43,250 nt of DNA. Origin: Bacillota bacterium (GTDB lineage Bacteria > Acidobacteriota > Terriglobia > Acidiferrales > UBA7541). Of this stretch, positions 10,933-19,770 are shown piece by piece. The notes beneath the pieces were generated by a model that worked only from the letters and a program-made list of their open reading frames with translations, was not told the DNA's origin and did no database searches. The translations under genes were made by a program, and so were the position numbers. Where the stretch lies: positions 1 to 43,250 of the forward strand of contig JAIMBE010000004.1 in assembly GCA_023511565.1 (NCBI GenBank), given 5' to 3'. How positions within the stretch are numbered: position 1 is the stretch's first letter; the number at the start of each line of letters is the position of its first letter.

Positions 10933-12738
10933 ATGTCGTACACGCCCCTGCCCCAGCGGTTTCTCGAAGCGGTCGACCGCTTCGGGAATCCTCGCGAGCA
11001 GCTCTACAAGGTTGGCGGTGTCTGGCAAGCGACTTCGGCGCAGCAGATGCTCCATCAGGTGGCGGCACTGGCGCATGCCCTCGCGGAGCTGGGCATTGGG
11101 CCGGGCGACCGCGTCGGGCTGTTCGCGCCGAATCGTCCGGAATGGCACATCGTGGATTTTGCCGTACTCGGCCTGGGCGCGGTGGACGTGCCGATCTATT
11201 TCAACGAAGCGCCGGACCGGATCGTCTACATCCTGAACGATTCCGGCGCGAAGGTGGCCGTGGCCATTGGAGAGGAACAGGTTCGTCGACTGCTGAGCGT
11301 GCGCGAGCGACTGGCCAGCGTCGAACACGTCCTCGTCGGCGGCGTCCCGGCCGAATTCGACGGCAGGGTGCTGCGCTACGAAGCTCTGGTGGCCCAGAGC
11401 AGCGAACCTCAGGTGGCTGAATACCGACGCCGGGCAGCCCAGGTACGCCCGGAGCAGCTTGCCTCGCTGCTCTACACTTCGGGCACGACCGGCGAGCCCA
11501 AGGGCGTCATGCTCACCCACGACAACTTCAGCTCGAATGCCACCGACGTGCTGCACGGAATGAAGCTGCGGGCCCGGAATGACGTCGGGCTGTCCTTCTT
11601 GCCACTCTCCCACGTCTATGAGCGGCTGATTGATTACACCTACCTGTTCAACGGCGTCACGGTTGCCTATGTGGATCGCATCGAAGCGCTGCCCGCCGCG
11701 TTGTTGGAAGTCCGGCCCACCCTGATGGCGGCGGTCCCGCGTATATTCGAAAAAATCTATGCCGGTATCCAGGAGCGAGCCGCGCAGACCACCGGCGTGC
11801 GACGGAAGCTGTTCGACTGGGCCATGAAGGTCGCGCGCCAAGCAGCGCCCTGGCGCGGATACGGACGCCCCGTCTCCCTCTGGGTGAAGCTGCAGTGGTG
11901 GCTGGCCAACTGGTTTGTCTATCCGAAGATTCGCGCGGCGCTGGGCGGGCGCATCCGGCGCATGAATTCCGGTGCGGCGCCCATTGCCCGCGAGCTGCTG
12001 GAGTTTTTCTGGGCCGTCGGCGTGAAGATCTATCAGGGCTACGGGCTGACGGAGACGTCTCCGGTCATCTCGACCAATCACGAGCTGTCCAATCGGCTCG
12101 GCTCGGTCGGCCGGCCGATCCCCAACGTGGAAGTGCGCATTGCTGAGGACGGCGAAATCCTGGTGCGCGGACCGTGCGTGATGCAGGGCTACTACAACAA
12201 ACCGGAACAGACGCGCGAAGCCTTCACCGAAGACGGTTGGTTGAAGACCGGCGACATCGGCTGGATGGATGCGGACGGCTATCTCTACGTCACCGACCGC
12301 AAGAAAGACCTGATCAAAACGGCAGCCGGAAAATTCGTTGCCCCGCAACCGATCGAGAACCGACTCAAGACCAGTCCCTATATCGCCAATGCCGCTGTGG
12401 TGGGCGACCGGCACAAGTTTGTCGTGGCCCTGCTGGTGCCGAATTTTGCTGCCCTCGAGGCCCGCGCGCGCGAGCACGGACTGACGTTCCACTCCCGCGC
12501 CGAGCTGGCGGCTCATCCCTGGGTCCGTCAGTTGCTCGAACTGGAGCTGGAGCGGCTCACTGCCGATCTGGCCCAGTACGAGCGGCCCAAACGCTTCGCC
12601 GTGCTCGACCACGATTTCAGCTTCGACGGCGGCCAGCTCACCTACACCATGAAGCTGAAGCGGCGCGTGATCGAGCAACGCTACGCGGAACAGATCGCCG
12701 CGCTCTACGCCGACGTCGAACAAGCGCATTCCGCCTGA
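10933..12738 (+). CDS. Long-chain acyl-CoA synthetase (AMP-forming ligase)
   Basis: A 601-residue ANL-superfamily enzyme that activates fatty acids to acyl-CoA through an acyl-adenylate. The P-loop-like motif is [18 protein letters not shown] (about residues 179-196). [16 protein letters not shown] and [20 protein letters not shown] form the adenylate pocket and hinge, and [19 protein letters not shown] carries the A10-type lysine region. The length and internal inserts fit the FadD15/bubblegum type of long-chain ligase. The ATG at 10933 fits the family N-terminus; the frame is open 43 codons further upstream. No Shine-Dalgarno is visible. It is not in an obvious operon; thiG follows after 85 bases and has its own promoter candidate. 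Confidence 0.9.
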   Translation: MSYTPLPQRFLEAVDRFGNPREQLYKVGGVWQATSAQQMLHQVAALAHALAELGIGPGDRVGLFAPNRPEWHIVDFAVLGLGAVDVPIYFNEAPDRIVYILNDSGAKVAVAIGEEQVRRLLSVRERLASVEHVLVGGVPAEFDGRVLRYEALVAQSSEPQVAEYRRRAAQVRPEQLASLLYTSGTTGEPKGVMLTHDNFSSNATDVLHGMKLRARNDVGLSFLPLSHVYERLIDYTYLFNGVTVAYVDRIEALPAALLEVRPTLMAAVPRIFEKIYAGIQERAAQTTGVRRKLFDWAMKVARQAAPWRGYGRPVSLWVKLQWWLANWFVYPKIRAALGGRIRRMNSGAAPIARELLEFFWAVGVKIYQGYGLTETSPVISTNHELSNRLGSVGRPIPNVEVRIAEDGEILVRGPCVMQGYYNKPEQTREAFTEDGWLKTGDIGWMDADGYLYVTDRKKDLIKTAAGKFVAPQPIENRLKTSPYIANAAVVGDRHKFVVALLVPNFAALEARAREHGLTFHSRAELAAHPWVRQLLELELERLTADLAQYERPKRFAVLDHDFSFDGGQLTYTMKLKRRVIEQRYAEQIAALYADVEQAHSA

Positions 12739-12777
12739 ACCGGTACCTCCCTCAGTGGGTGTCCTCCGTGGCCGGAT

Positions 12778-12806
12778 TTGTTCGCCGCACGACCCCGGAG
12801 TAGAAT
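12778..12806 (+). promoter_or_regulatory. Candidate promoter of thiG
   Basis: TTGTTC (12778-12783, 3 of 6), a 17-base spacer and TAGAAT (12801-12806, 5 of 6). The -10 ends 17 bases before the thiG ATG, so the Shine-Dalgarno GGGAGGAG (12811-12818) would sit at the very 5' end of the transcript. No TPP riboswitch fits in this space. Confidence 0.4.
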
Positions 12807-12823
12807 GTTCGGGAGGAGTTTCG

Positions 12824-13600
12824 ATGGACGATCCACTTGTGATTGCCGGCCGCACGTTTCGCTCGCGGCTGATTGTCGGCACCGGGAAATACCGCACCTA
12901 CCAGGAGATGGTTCGCGCGCATGAAGCTTCTGGCGCAGAGATGGTCACCGTGGCGGTCCGCCGCGTCAACCTGACCGACAAAACCAAAGAATCGTTGCTC
13001 GACTACATTGACCGTGAAAAATTCTTCCTGTTGCCGAACACAGCCGGCTGCTACACCGCCGAGGAAGCGATCCGCACGGCGCGGCTGGCGCGCGAGGTCG
13101 GGCTTTCCCACTGGATCAAGCTGGAAGTGATCGGCGATCCGCAGACGCTGTTTCCGGACACGGAGGAGCTTGTGGCGGCCACGCGGGTTCTGGTGCGCGA
13201 GGGATTCGTGGTGCTGCCGTATACGAACGACGACCTGGTCGTTGCCCGCAAGCTGATTGACGCCGGCGCTGCCGCGGTGATGCCGCTCGCGGCGCCGATC
13301 GGCTCCGGGCTCGGCGTACAGAACGCCACCAACCTGCGCATCCTGCGCGAACGGATCACGGAAGTCCCTCTGATTGTGGACGCCGGCGTCGGCACGGCCT
13401 CCGATGCCACCATCGCTATGGAGCTCGGCGCTGATGGCGTGCTGATGAACACTGCCATTGCCGAGGCCCAGGACCCCGTGCGGATGGCCGAAGCCATGCG
13501 CGCTGCCGTCGAAGCCGGTCGCAAGGCCTACCTGGCTGGGCGGATGCCCAAACGGTTGTACGCTTCGGCCTCTTCGCCGTTGACCGGTGTCGTCCGCTGA
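12824..13600 (+). CDS. thiG: Thiazole synthase
   Basis: ThiG forms the thiazole phosphate of thiamine from deoxyxylulose phosphate, dehydroglycine and ThiS-thiocarboxylate. It has 258 residues, normal length. Lys99 in [10 protein letters not shown] is the Schiff-base lysine. [34 protein letters not shown] and [14 protein letters not shown] are the phosphate-binding segments of the barrel. The ATG at 12824 follows GGGAGGAG and matches the family start ([20 protein letters not shown]). No thiS, thiF or thiE is adjacent, so it is a stand-alone thi gene here. Convergent with the CPBP gene 33 bases away. Confidence 0.97.
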   Translation: MDDPLVIAGRTFRSRLIVGTGKYRTYQEMVRAHEASGAEMVTVAVRRVNLTDKTKESLLDYIDREKFFLLPNTAGCYTAEEAIRTARLAREVGLSHWIKLEVIGDPQTLFPDTEELVAATRVLVREGFVVLPYTNDDLVVARKLIDAGAAAVMPLAAPIGSGLGVQNATNLRILRERITEVPLIVDAGVGTASDATIAMELGADGVLMNTAIAEAQDPVRMAEAMRAAVEAGRKAYLAGRMPKRLYASASSPLTGVVR

Positions 13601-13633
13601 TTCGCGGCTCCGGTTCACACACGCCCGGCGTTC

Positions 13634-14605
13634 TCACGCCGTCCGGAACAACAGCCCCCAGACCGTATTCACCAGCGTGTGCATCAGTGCGGAGGCAAAG
13701 ATCGAACCCGTCTTCTGCCACACGCGCCCGTAGAACAGCCCGGCCAGCGTCGCCAGCAGCCAATAGCGCCAGTTCGGAAAGCCCAGGTTGTTGATGTGGG
13801 ACAGACCAAAGACCACCGCAGCCACGATGAGCCCGGCCCGAGACCCGCGCAGGGATTTCTCGAGAAAATTTTGCAGCAATCCGCGGAAGAGCAACTCCTC
13901 GGGCCAGGCTGTGAACAGCAGCGTAGCGACCAACGTGACCGGCAGCAACGGCAATCGCTCCGGGTTCGGCCCCCAGCCGATGAAGCCGATGGCCCTGCCC
14001 AGCGGGATCGCCAGCGCGGCGAAGATCACAAAGTGGCCGACGATCACGCGCCCCCAGCGCGGGCCCCAGCCGAGCGAATAGCCCACGCCTTGCAGTCGCC
14101 GCAGCAGTAGAAAGCTGGCAATGGCCGTGTTCACAGCCAGCAGCGTGCTGAGCAGGTAGCGGAACTCACCGCTTGCCGCCCACGCGCCACCCAGCCAGCG
14201 GAACTCCACGGGCAGCCAGAGGGTCAATGCAGCGGCGTAGTCGGCCCAGGTGCCCGCGCGCTGCCCGCGCACCGGGGCGAGCAGCAGCGTCGGTGTGAGC
14301 GTGTACGCGGCGATGGCCAACATCCACCCGGCCGAAGCCGTTCCGGTTCCCGCAGCGTAGACGGCATAGATGACCAACGGCGCAAACACACCGGCCACCG
14401 CACCGGCCTGTGCTCGCCACGCTGCGGCTTTGCTCGCCAGCCCCGCCGAAGCGAACAGAATCTGTCCGGCCAGCAGCGCAATCAGCACCCCCAGGCTGAC
14501 GGCAAAGCTGCGTCCGCTCATGCCGACCCAGTTTCCATAGAAGGCCGCCGCAAGCCCGAGCAGGCTGCACACCACCAGTGCGGCCGAGAAGGGAATCGTT
14601 CGCAT
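13634..14605 (-). CDS. CPBP family intramembrane metalloprotease
   Basis: A 323-residue polytopic membrane protein with about eight hydrophobic segments. The family motifs are in order near the C-terminus: WPEELLFRGLLQNF (Glu236-Glu237 and Arg), FGLSHINNLGFPNW and SALMHTLVNTVWG, matching the EExxxR, FxxxH and HxxxN motifs of Rce1/Abi-type proteases. In bacteria such proteins are tied to bacteriocin self-immunity or prenyl-protein-like processing; the substrate here is unknown. The ATG at 14605 gives a membrane start MRTIPFSAALVVCSLLGLAA; a further 71 upstream codons are open but look non-coding. Confidence 0.88.
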   Translation of the reverse strand: MRTIPFSAALVVCSLLGLAAAFYGNWVGMSGRSFAVSLGVLIALLAGQILFASAGLASKAAAWRAQAGAVAGVFAPLVIYAVYAAGTGTASAGWMLAIAAYTLTPTLLLAPVRGQRAGTWADYAAALTLWLPVEFRWLGGAWAASGEFRYLLSTLLAVNTAIASFLLLRRLQGVGYSLGWGPRWGRVIVGHFVIFAALAIPLGRAIGFIGWGPNPERLPLLPVTLVATLLFTAWPEELLFRGLLQNFLEKSLRGSRAGLIVAAVVFGLSHINNLGFPNWRYWLLATLAGLFYGRVWQKTGSIFASALMHTLVNTVWGLLFRTA

Positions 14606-14699
14606 CGTCGTCCTATCGGCCAATGTACTTCGCCTCGGTATTGTGTGTACAGGCGATGTATTGCCAAGCGGTCGGTTCGTTTGCGGGGATGGGTGCGGA

Positions 14700-15101
14700 C
14701 TATTCGGGCCGCTGCGTTTCCGTTGGCTGCGGCTTGGGCGGGAGCGTGAAGATGAACTCGCCCGGTTTGGCCAGGCCCATTTCGTCGCGGGCAATGCGTT
14801 CGATCGTGGCGGGGTCACTCTTCAGAGCTTCGATTTCACCCGACAGTCGTTGGTTTTCTTCGTTCAGTGCGGTGATTTCCTGTTCGAGCCGTTCTGCTTC
14901 CTTCTGGCTGCGCCGCAGGGCCAGCAACCCGTGCTCGCCGAACAGGTCGTGGACCAGCAACAGGAGCACGCCGACAGCCAGCAGCGGAAGCCCCCGCCGG
15001 TGGAGCCTTTGCCGCAGTCGGCCGACCCTGTCGCGAGCGGCCTGCGCCGGGCGCCGTCCGACCTGCTGGCGTTGCAGGGATGGTTTTGCGATTCTGCTCA
15101 T
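14700..15101 (-). CDS. FtsB/DivIC-like septum formation initiator family protein
   Basis: A 133-residue bitopic membrane protein: a basic N-terminus, one transmembrane segment (LPLLAVGVLLLLVHDLFG), a coiled coil (SQKEAERLEQEITALNEENQ and on) and the hallmark IERIARDEMGLAKPGEFIF that ends DivIC/FtsB domains. In other bacteria such proteins join FtsL and FtsQ at the divisome. The start is fixed by an ATGA overlap with the stop of the upstream phosphohexomutase, so the two are translated in tandem; another ATG four codons upstream is less likely. The long basic N-terminus, rich in Arg and Gln, is unusual for FtsB. Confidence 0.88.
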   Translation of the reverse strand: MSRIAKPSLQRQQVGRRPAQAARDRVGRLRQRLHRRGLPLLAVGVLLLLVHDLFGEHGLLALRRSQKEAERLEQEITALNEENQRLSGEIEALKSDPATIERIARDEMGLAKPGEFIFTLPPKPQPTETQRPE

Positions 15102-16510
15102 TCCAGCAGCCACTGCTTAGCGGCTCCAATCAGTCTTTCCGTTTCCGCCGGTGCGTTGCTTTCAGCGTAGATGCGCACCAGTGGTTCGGTTCCGCTGCTG
15201 CGCAGCAGCAGCCAGGAGCCGTCGCCGAACACGAGCTTGATACCATCAGTGCGGTCGGTTTGAATCACTTTTTTGCCGGCGAATTCTGAAAAGTTACCCC
15301 GGATGCGTTCAGGCAATCCGGCCCGCACCGCTTCCGGGACGGTCAGATTTTCGCGCTGCGGCCAGAATTCCGCGCCCAGCTTTCGGAACAGAGCGCGCAG
15401 CTGATCGGCGAGCGGCATACCACCCCGGCGTGCCGTCATCTCCGCCACCAGCAAGCAGGCGAGGATCCCGTCTTTCTCGGGCACGTGGCCGTGGAGGCTC
15501 ATGCCGGCGCTTTCCTCCCCACCCAGGGCCACGCGGCCTTGCCGGATCAGCTCCCCGATGTATTTGAAGCCGACCGGTGTCTGGTGAACGTCCACGCCGT
15601 AGTGGTGCGCCACCGCGTCGAGCAGGTGCGTGGTGGCCACGCTGCGTGCCACCCCCAGGCGCCAGCCGCGCGTCTCGAGCAGGTAATCGAGCAGCAGTCC
15701 CAGGATATGGTTGGGCTGTACAAAGCGGCCGCCGGCGTCCAGCACACCGAAGCGATCGGCGTCGCCATCGGTGGCCAGCCCGAGGTGGGCCTGTTGCGCG
15801 CGCACGGCCTCGCGCAGCGGTGCCAGATTCCGTTCGCCTACGTCCGGTCCCAGTCCGTCGAATAGAACATCGCGGTCGGTGCGGATGGCAGTGACGGTCA
15901 CGCCGTGCTCGACGAATATGCGATCCAAGTAACCGATGCCGGCACCATGGAGCGGGTCGCAGACCACCCGCAGGTTGGCGCTGCGGATTGCCTCCAGGTC
16001 CACCAGTTCGCCCAAGCGCTCCAGATACGGCTGGCGCGGTGCGATGCGGTCGCCGTCGGCTTCGGCCGCTTCCGGAACCGGCCGTCCAGTGGCCGCCAGC
16101 TGCGCAAAGCGCCCTTCGATCTCGCGGGTCACTTCGGGCCTTGCGGGCGCTCCATCGGCGCCGGAAAATTTCAGTCCATGATAGTCGGCCGGGTTGTGCG
16201 ACGCGGTGAAATTGATGGCCCCGTCGGTTTTCTGCCGCAGAATTTCCCAGGCGATGGCGGGTGTGGGTGTGGGGGCGTCGCACAGCAGCGCGCGCACATC
16301 GTGTGCGGCGAGCACGCCGGCCGCCGTCTGCGCGAACTCCTCGGAGAGAAAGCGCGTGTCGTGACCCACGATCAGTGTGGGATTCCTCCGCCGGGCTTTC
16401 ACATGGCCGGCGATGGCTGCCACGGCCAGGCGGACGTTTTCAAAGGTGAATTCGTCAGCCAGGATGGCGCGCCAACCGGAGGTTCCAAATCGGATCTGTT
16501 TGCTCGGCAT
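15098..16510 (-). CDS. Phosphoglucomutase / phosphomannomutase family protein
   Basis: A 470-residue alpha-D-phosphohexomutase that interconverts 1- and 6-phosphosugars. The N-terminus IRFGTSGWRAILADEFTFEN, the phosphoserine loop NFTASHNPADYHG with Ser104, the metal loop ATDGDADRFGV, the sugar loop GGEESAGMSLHGH and the phosphate loop LRSSGTEPLVRIYAES are all intact, so the enzyme should be active. The exact sugar (glucose, mannose or glucosamine) cannot be read from these motifs. It precedes the FtsB-like gene with an ATGA overlap, which suggests a link to envelope sugar supply. No Shine-Dalgarno lies before the ATG, and the promoter candidate is only 8 bases away. Confidence 0.93.
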   Translation of the reverse strand: MPSKQIRFGTSGWRAILADEFTFENVRLAVAAIAGHVKARRRNPTLIVGHDTRFLSEEFAQTAAGVLAAHDVRALLCDAPTPTPAIAWEILRQKTDGAINFTASHNPADYHGLKFSGADGAPARPEVTREIEGRFAQLAATGRPVPEAAEADGDRIAPRQPYLERLGELVDLEAIRSANLRVVCDPLHGAGIGYLDRIFVEHGVTVTAIRTDRDVLFDGLGPDVGERNLAPLREAVRAQQAHLGLATDGDADRFGVLDAGGRFVQPNHILGLLLDYLLETRGWRLGVARSVATTHLLDAVAHHYGVDVHQTPVGFKYIGELIRQGRVALGGEESAGMSLHGHVPEKDGILACLLVAEMTARRGGMPLADQLRALFRKLGAEFWPQRENLTVPEAVRAGLPERIRGNFSEFAGKKVIQTDRTDGIKLVFGDGSWLLLRSSGTEPLVRIYAESNAPAETERLIGAAKQWLLE

Positions 16511-16518
16511 CGGCGGCT

Positions 16519-16546
16519 ATTGTATCTTGACGCCCGGACGGGGCAA
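16519..16546 (-). promoter_or_regulatory. Candidate promoter giving a nearly leaderless phosphohexomutase mRNA
   Basis: On the minus strand TTGCCC (16546-16541), a 16-base spacer and TACAAT (16524-16519, 5 of 6). Eight bases separate the -10 from the ATG at 16510, so transcription would start within a few bases of the start codon. There is no Shine-Dalgarno, which agrees. Confidence 0.45.
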
Positions 16547-16585
16547 GCGTGGCGTCGTCAAGTTGCGCTTGGGGGAGCCGAGCGA

Positions 16586-16954
16586 ATGCCGAGACGGCGG
16601 GATCCCATCGTGGTCTTTGTTACCTGCGGCACAGCCGCCGAAGCCGACCGCATCGCCCACGCGCTGGTCGAACAGCGTCTGGCCGCCTGTGTGAATGTGC
16701 ACGAGGCGCGCGTGCGCTCCACCTACCGCTGGCAAGGGAAGGTGGAAACTGCGGCGGAACACCTGCTCGTCATCAAGACGGACCGGCGGCTGTTCGCGCG
16801 TCTGGAAGCGGCCCTTGTGCGCCTGCACAGCTACCAGGTGCCCGAGATCATCGCCGTGCCCATCGTGCACGGGTCACAGCCGTACCTGCACTGGCTGGAC
16901 GATAGTTTGCTGCCGGAGACGCGCTCCCGGCAGAAAAAAGCGAGCCGCACATGA
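16586..16954 (+). CDS. cutA: CutA-type divalent cation tolerance protein
   Basis: A 122-residue cytoplasmic trimeric protein of the CutA1 family. Conserved segments: VVFVTCGTAAEADRIAHALV, LAACVNVHEARVRSTYRWQG, AEHLLVIKTDRRLFARLEAA and SYQVPEIIAVPIVHGSQPYL. The ATG at 16586 follows GGGGGAG; the long open frame upstream is antisense to the mutase gene. The gene overlaps corA by four bases (ATGA), an operon with a metal-transport theme. CutA was linked to copper tolerance, but its true role is unsettled. Confidence 0.95.
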   Translation: MPRRRDPIVVFVTCGTAAEADRIAHALVEQRLAACVNVHEARVRSTYRWQGKVETAAEHLLVIKTDRRLFARLEAALVRLHSYQVPEIIAVPIVHGSQPYLHWLDDSLLPETRSRQKKASRT

Positions 16955-17868
16955 CAGCGCCGGCGGAACTGGCCCCCTGGCTGCTCGGCGAGCGGAATGG
17001 CTTCCGCTGGTACCACGTCGAAGACCTCTCCGGCCCGGCCCTGGACCAGCTCGCCACCACCTTCGGTCTGCATGAGCTGGCCATCGAGGACTGCCGCGAC
17101 CAGTTGACCCGCGCCAAGCTGGAAGAATACGAAGGCCACCTCTTTCTGGTGGCCAACACCGTCCATTTCGATCCGGAAACGTGCACCAGCCGCTTTGGCG
17201 AGTTCGACATTTTTGTCGGACGCGAGTTTCTTATCAGCGTCCACCGAGGTCCCAGCCGCACCGCGGCCGCCGTGCGGCAGAAATTCGAAGCGCAGCCGCG
17301 GCTGGCGCATCCCGGCCGGCTGCTCCACGCGCTGCTCGACGTCATCGTCGATCGCTACCTGCCCGTGCTCGACTCCATCGAAGATCGCATCCGCGTGCTC
17401 GAAGAGCGTGTGGTCGAAGATCCCTCGCCGGCCCTGCTGGCGGAACTCTTTCGCTTGCGTCGTGCGCTGGTCGATTTCCGCCGCACCGCTGCCACCATGC
17501 GCGAAGTGCTGAATCAGTTGCTGCGCTGCACCGAGCCCTGGATCCGTTCTCAGTACGCCTATTTTCGCGATATCTATGACCATTTGGTCCGGGCCATGGA
17601 CCTGACCGAATCCTACCGCGAAATCCTGACCGGCCTGCTGGACGTGCATCTTTCGGCCACCGCGAATCGCGCCAATGCGGTGATGAAGGCGCTCACGATT
17701 TTCGCCACCCTGGCGCTGCCTTTTCTGCTCGTGACTGGTTTTTATGGAATGAACTTCCCGAACCTACCGCTGCTCGAGCATCGCTTCGGGTGGGCGGTGG
17801 CGACCGGGATCATGACCGGCGCGGCGCTCGGCCTGCTCTGGCTGTTCCGCCGCAAGTACTGGCTGTAG
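16951..17868 (+). CDS. CorA-type magnesium/cobalt transporter
   Basis: A 305-residue inner-membrane channel of the CorA family. A long cytoplasmic domain is followed by two C-terminal transmembrane helices, the first ending in the signature GFYGMNFP (the GMN motif) and the second being VATGIMTGAALGLLWLF before RRKYWL. The long helix rich in Arg/Glu before the membrane (about 120-240) is the funnel stalk. It begins inside the cutA stop (ATGA), so the two are co-translated. It lies tail to tail with the PLP enzyme, 26 bases away. The metal (Mg, Co or Ni) cannot be decided from sequence. Confidence 0.93.
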   Translation: MTAPAELAPWLLGERNGFRWYHVEDLSGPALDQLATTFGLHELAIEDCRDQLTRAKLEEYEGHLFLVANTVHFDPETCTSRFGEFDIFVGREFLISVHRGPSRTAAAVRQKFEAQPRLAHPGRLLHALLDVIVDRYLPVLDSIEDRIRVLEERVVEDPSPALLAELFRLRRALVDFRRTAATMREVLNQLLRCTEPWIRSQYAYFRDIYDHLVRAMDLTESYREILTGLLDVHLSATANRANAVMKALTIFATLALPFLLVTGFYGMNFPNLPLLEHRFGWAVATGIMTGAALGLLWLFRRKYWL

Positions 17869-17894
17869 CGTCAGCAGCGGGACGGCGCCGCCGC

Positions 17895-19034
17895 TCAGAC
17901 CTTGGCCAGGGCCTGATCGAGATCGGCGATCAGGTCTTCGGCATCTTCGATGCCGACCGACAGCCGCACCAGTCCGTCGGTGATCCCGATCCGCTGGCGC
18001 ACTGCGGCCGGCACCGAGGCGTGCGTCATCAACGCGGGCAGGGAGATCAGCGTTTCCACCCCGCCCAGGCTTTCCGCCAGTGCGCAGAGTTTGACGTTTT
18101 CCAGCATCCGCTGTGCCGCCTCCAGCGTGCCGAGGTCGAACGAAAGCATCGCGCCCGGTCCGCGCTGCTGCCGCCGGGCCACTTCGTACTGTGGATGGGA
18201 TTTCAGTCCGGGATACAACACCCGCTTCACTTTCGGGTGCTTTTCGAGAAACTCTGCGACAGCCAGGCCATTCTTGCAGTGCTGTTCCATGCGCACCGGC
18301 AGGGTCTTGATGCCGCGCGCCACCAGCCAGCAGTCCATCGGAGCCAGCCCCGTGCCGGCGGAGCGCTGGATGAAATAGATGCGCTCGGCGTCTTCGCGCC
18401 GCGTCAAAACTACCGCGCCGCCGGTGCAGTCGCTGTGCCCGTTCAGGTACTTCGTCATCGAGTGCACCACGATGTGCGCGCCGAGTTCGAGGGGACGCTG
18501 CAGGTACGGCGAAAGGAACGTGTTGTCCACCACCAGCGTCAGGTTGTGCGCACGCGCCAGCTCGGCCACCGCAGCAATGTCGGTAATGAGCATCGTCGGA
18601 TTGGTGGGTGTTTCGACGTAGATCATCTTCGTGGCCGGCTGCAGCGCCCGTTCGATTGTGTTCAGGTCAGAGGTGTCCACAAAGTCGAAGGAGAGCCCGA
18701 ACTCAACCAGCAACTGGGTCGTCAGCCGAAACACGCCGCCATAGACGGCTTGCGAAACGATCACATGGTCGCCGGGCCGCAGCAACCGGAAGACCGCATC
18801 AATCGCCGCCATGCCCGAAGAGAACACGTAGGCCGCGTCGCCGCCTTCCAGCTTGGCCACGCAGCGTTCCAGCGCGCGTCGGTTCGGGTGCGCCGTGCGC
18901 GCGTAGTCGTAGCCTTTGTGCTTGCCGACTCCTTCCTGCACATAGGTGGAGGTCTGGTAGACCGGCGGAACGATGGCTCCGGTGCTGGGGTCTGGTTCCT
19001 GACCCACGTGGATGCAATCGGTGGCAAAGCCCAT
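17895..19034 (-). CDS. Cystathionine gamma-synthase / gamma-lyase type PLP enzyme
   Basis: A 379-residue Cys/Met-metabolism PLP-dependent enzyme (fold type I). The PLP lysine is Lys195 in HSMTKYLNGHSD; other segments are PPVYQTSTYVQEGVGKHKGY, DYARTAHPNRRALE, VFSSGMAAIDAVFRLL, YVETPTNPTM and TLISLPALMTHASV. Synthase and lyase cannot be told apart by these motifs. The ATG at 19034 (MGFATDCIHVGQEP) follows GAGGAG; a start 10 codons upstream lacks one. The leader of roughly 128 bases from a predicted promoter contains an inverted repeat, noted separately. No met or cys gene is adjacent. Confidence 0.92.
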   Translation of the reverse strand: MGFATDCIHVGQEPDPSTGAIVPPVYQTSTYVQEGVGKHKGYDYARTAHPNRRALERCVAKLEGGDAAYVFSSGMAAIDAVFRLLRPGDHVIVSQAVYGGVFRLTTQLLVEFGLSFDFVDTSDLNTIERALQPATKMIYVETPTNPTMLITDIAAVAELARAHNLTLVVDNTFLSPYLQRPLELGAHIVVHSMTKYLNGHSDCTGGAVVLTRREDAERIYFIQRSAGTGLAPMDCWLVARGIKTLPVRMEQHCKNGLAVAEFLEKHPKVKRVLYPGLKSHPQYEVARRQQRGPGAMLSFDLGTLEAAQRMLENVKLCALAESLGGVETLISLPALMTHASVPAAVRQRIGITDGLVRLSVGIEDAEDLIADLDQALAKV

Positions 19035-19129
19035 GGAGGTCTCCTCACTGGTGTCGCTGGTCACTGCGGCCTGCGTGCATTTCCCGTTGCCGGACGAGGC
19101 CGCTCGGGTGTAGAAACTTTACCGGGCTG

Positions 19130-19161
19130 GTGCGGTCCGCAGGGCCGCAAGCGAGCCGCAC
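19130..19161 (-). promoter_or_regulatory. Inverted repeat in the leader of the PLP enzyme gene
   Basis: GTGCGG (19130-19135) pairs perfectly with CCGCAC (19156-19161) around a 20-base GC-rich loop. It lies in the predicted transcript just after its start. I looked for the conserved bases of SAM riboswitches and did not find them, so this is only a possible attenuator or structural element. Confidence 0.25.
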
Positions 19162-19162
19162 G

Positions 19163-19191
19163 AAGGTAACGCAGCCCTTGGTCGCAGTCAA
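19163..19191 (-). promoter_or_regulatory. Candidate promoter of the PLP enzyme gene
   Basis: Minus strand TTGACT (19191-19186, 5 of 6), a 17-base spacer and TACCTT (19168-19163, 3 of 6). It would give a leader of about 120 bases. Confidence 0.35.
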
Positions 19192-19353
19192 TTCGCACCG
19201 GTTCGGCGCCGTGGGTCAGGCCATCGGTTTTGTTCGTGCGGTTGCTTTGGCTTGCGGGCTGGACGCGGCACGGACAATACACTGCCGGGGAGCACGACCG
19301 CAGGGGCCGCGCGCCGCTGGACAACGTTCCTGTGCCGTCCAACTTCTAATTTC

Positions 19354-19770
19354 ATGATACCGATGGCACGGTTCTGGAAATCTCCGACCGGGTTGCTGGT
19401 GCTTTTCCTGCTGCTCCTGTGGCCTGTCGCCGCACAGGAGAAGAAAGCGGAAGCCGGAGGAAAGCCCAACGAAGATGCCCGGACCGATTTGCGCATCGAA
19501 GTCGTTGGCGGCAAAAAAGAAGTCCCGGTGGATAACGCCAGTGTCTACCTGCGCTTCCCTCGCGAAGGCAAATCGGAGCGCTCGAAGCTGCTCGAGTTGA
19601 ATCTGAAAACCAACGCGCAGGGCGTGACCCGCTATGAAATCGCGCCGCGTGGCAAGGTGCTCATCCAGGTGATTGCCCCGGGCTGGAAGACGTTCGGCCG
19701 CTGGTACACGCTTGAAAAAGAAAAAGAGACCATTCGTATCAAGCTCGAAGAGCCTCCGCGCTGGTACTGA
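19354..19770 (+). CDS. Secreted protein with a carboxypeptidase-regulatory-like beta fold
   Basis: 138 residues: signal peptide (KSPTGLLVLFLLLLWPVAAQ), a charged linker (EKKAEAGGKPNEDARTD) and one domain from about residue 47 to the end: LRIEVVGGKKEVPVDNASVY, LNLKTNAQGVTRYEIAPRGK, VLIQVIAPGWKTFGRWYTLE. The pattern, an intrinsic substituent followed by G-V-x-R-Y and IAPRGKVLIQV, resembles carboxypeptidase regulatory-like domains that bind or anchor proteins. ATG at 19354 or 19363 (MARFWKS) both fit; neither has a Shine-Dalgarno. Function unknown. Confidence 0.7.
   Translation: MIPMARFWKSPTGLLVLFLLLLWPVAAQEKKAEAGGKPNEDARTDLRIEVVGGKKEVPVDNASVYLRFPREGKSERSKLLELNLKTNAQGVTRYEIAPRGKVLIQVIAPGWKTFGRWYTLEKEKETIRIKLEEPPRWY

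Larger units (their letters stand above)
19035..19353. other. Intergenic region with leader of the PLP enzyme gene
   Basis: 319 bases between divergent genes. The left half would be the leader of the minus-strand PLP enzyme gene, with a promoter candidate at 19163-19191 and a hairpin at 19130-19161. The right half (19192-19353) holds the upstream DNA of the secreted-protein gene; no confident promoter was seen there, only TCTAAT at 19345-19350. Confidence 0.5.

Noticed and set aside
10918..12897. A 659-codon open frame on the minus strand
   Set aside because: It is antisense to the acyl-CoA ligase, whose motifs are complete; a product of GC-rich codon bias.
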